DNA from: an uncultured Collinsella sp.
GTDB taxonomy: Bacteria; Actinomycetota; Coriobacteriia; Coriobacteriales; Coriobacteriaceae
NCBI GenBank assembly: GCA_958453575.1
Contig: CAUDYH010000104.1
Coordinates: 1-5,485 of the forward strand
Reading direction: 5' to 3'
Length of the DNA stretch: 5,485 bases
The position numbers and the translations under genes are program-made. Below the pieces are notes generated by a model. That model ran no database searches. It was given only the letters and a program-made list of their open reading frames with translations, and was not told the origin of the DNA. Every line of letters begins with the position of its first letter. Position 1 is the first letter of the stretch. Positions 5,412-5,485 of the stretch are shown here, in pieces.

Positions 5412-5485
5412 CCCCCCCCCTTGCACTGTGTTGATAAATATTGCTCGTCGAACTCATCTGAACTGGGCTTTCTTGCATAGAACTG

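Larger units (their letters stand above)
5272..5485. other. Right-end intergenic region
   Basis: There is no gene I can support in these 214 bases. No convincing intrinsic terminator follows the operon: only a 4-bp stem (ACCG/CGGT, 5275-5291) and the palindrome at 5374-5393, neither with a T-tract. The region becomes AT-rich after 5385 and contains the TATAAT and poly-C tract listed separately. Confidence 0.5.

Overview
The window looks like chromosomal DNA from a high-GC gut actinobacterium of the Coriobacteriia, most likely Collinsella or a close relative. This rests on the strongly C-ending codon use in galE, the style of the secreted coiled-coil cell-wall enzyme and the look of the IS3-type fragment. 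It is recognition from memory, not a database match.

Left half (1-2801), ordinary host genes. A minus-strand gene (1325-120) encodes an exported cell-wall hydrolase-type protein: twin-arginine signal, long PcsB/CwlO-like coiled coil, low-complexity linker, and a C-terminal NlpC/P60-CHAP-like cysteine peptidase domain. A hairpin terminator lies beyond its stop. A 268-base divergent intergenic region separates it from galE (1594-2655, plus strand), UDP-glucose 4-epimerase, which has its own promoter and RBS. Behind galE come two nested palindromes with CATG cores and then a textbook intrinsic terminator.

Middle (about 2797-3311), an accessory junction. A degraded IS3-family fragment on the minus strand keeps one probable IS end and the 5' part of orfA, then is frameshifted and cut off inside the T-tract of the galE terminator. 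About 200 bases of unassigned sequence follow, ending in an extended -10 promoter.

Right half (3312-5271), a two-gene plus-strand operon with mixed codon use unlike galE. It encodes a 432-aa ABC/SMC-like AAA ATPase (Walker A, signature-like LSAGLK, Walker B, H-loop) and an overlapping 222-aa protein. The second protein has an N-terminal six-cysteine cluster and a probable PD-(D/E)XK nuclease core (SAD...EFK). The two genes share 8 bases, and the second has a very strong Shine-Dalgarno inside the end of the first. A sensor ATPase co-translated with a nuclease-like partner, beside an IS scar and downstream of a housekeeping gene, resembles a two-gene anti-phage (abortive-infection type) module. 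I cannot assign it to a named system. This is the most interesting item in the window.

The last 214 bases hold no gene I can support. They carry a palindrome, a perfect TATAAT and a run of nine Cs, probably the promoter region of a gene beyond the window.
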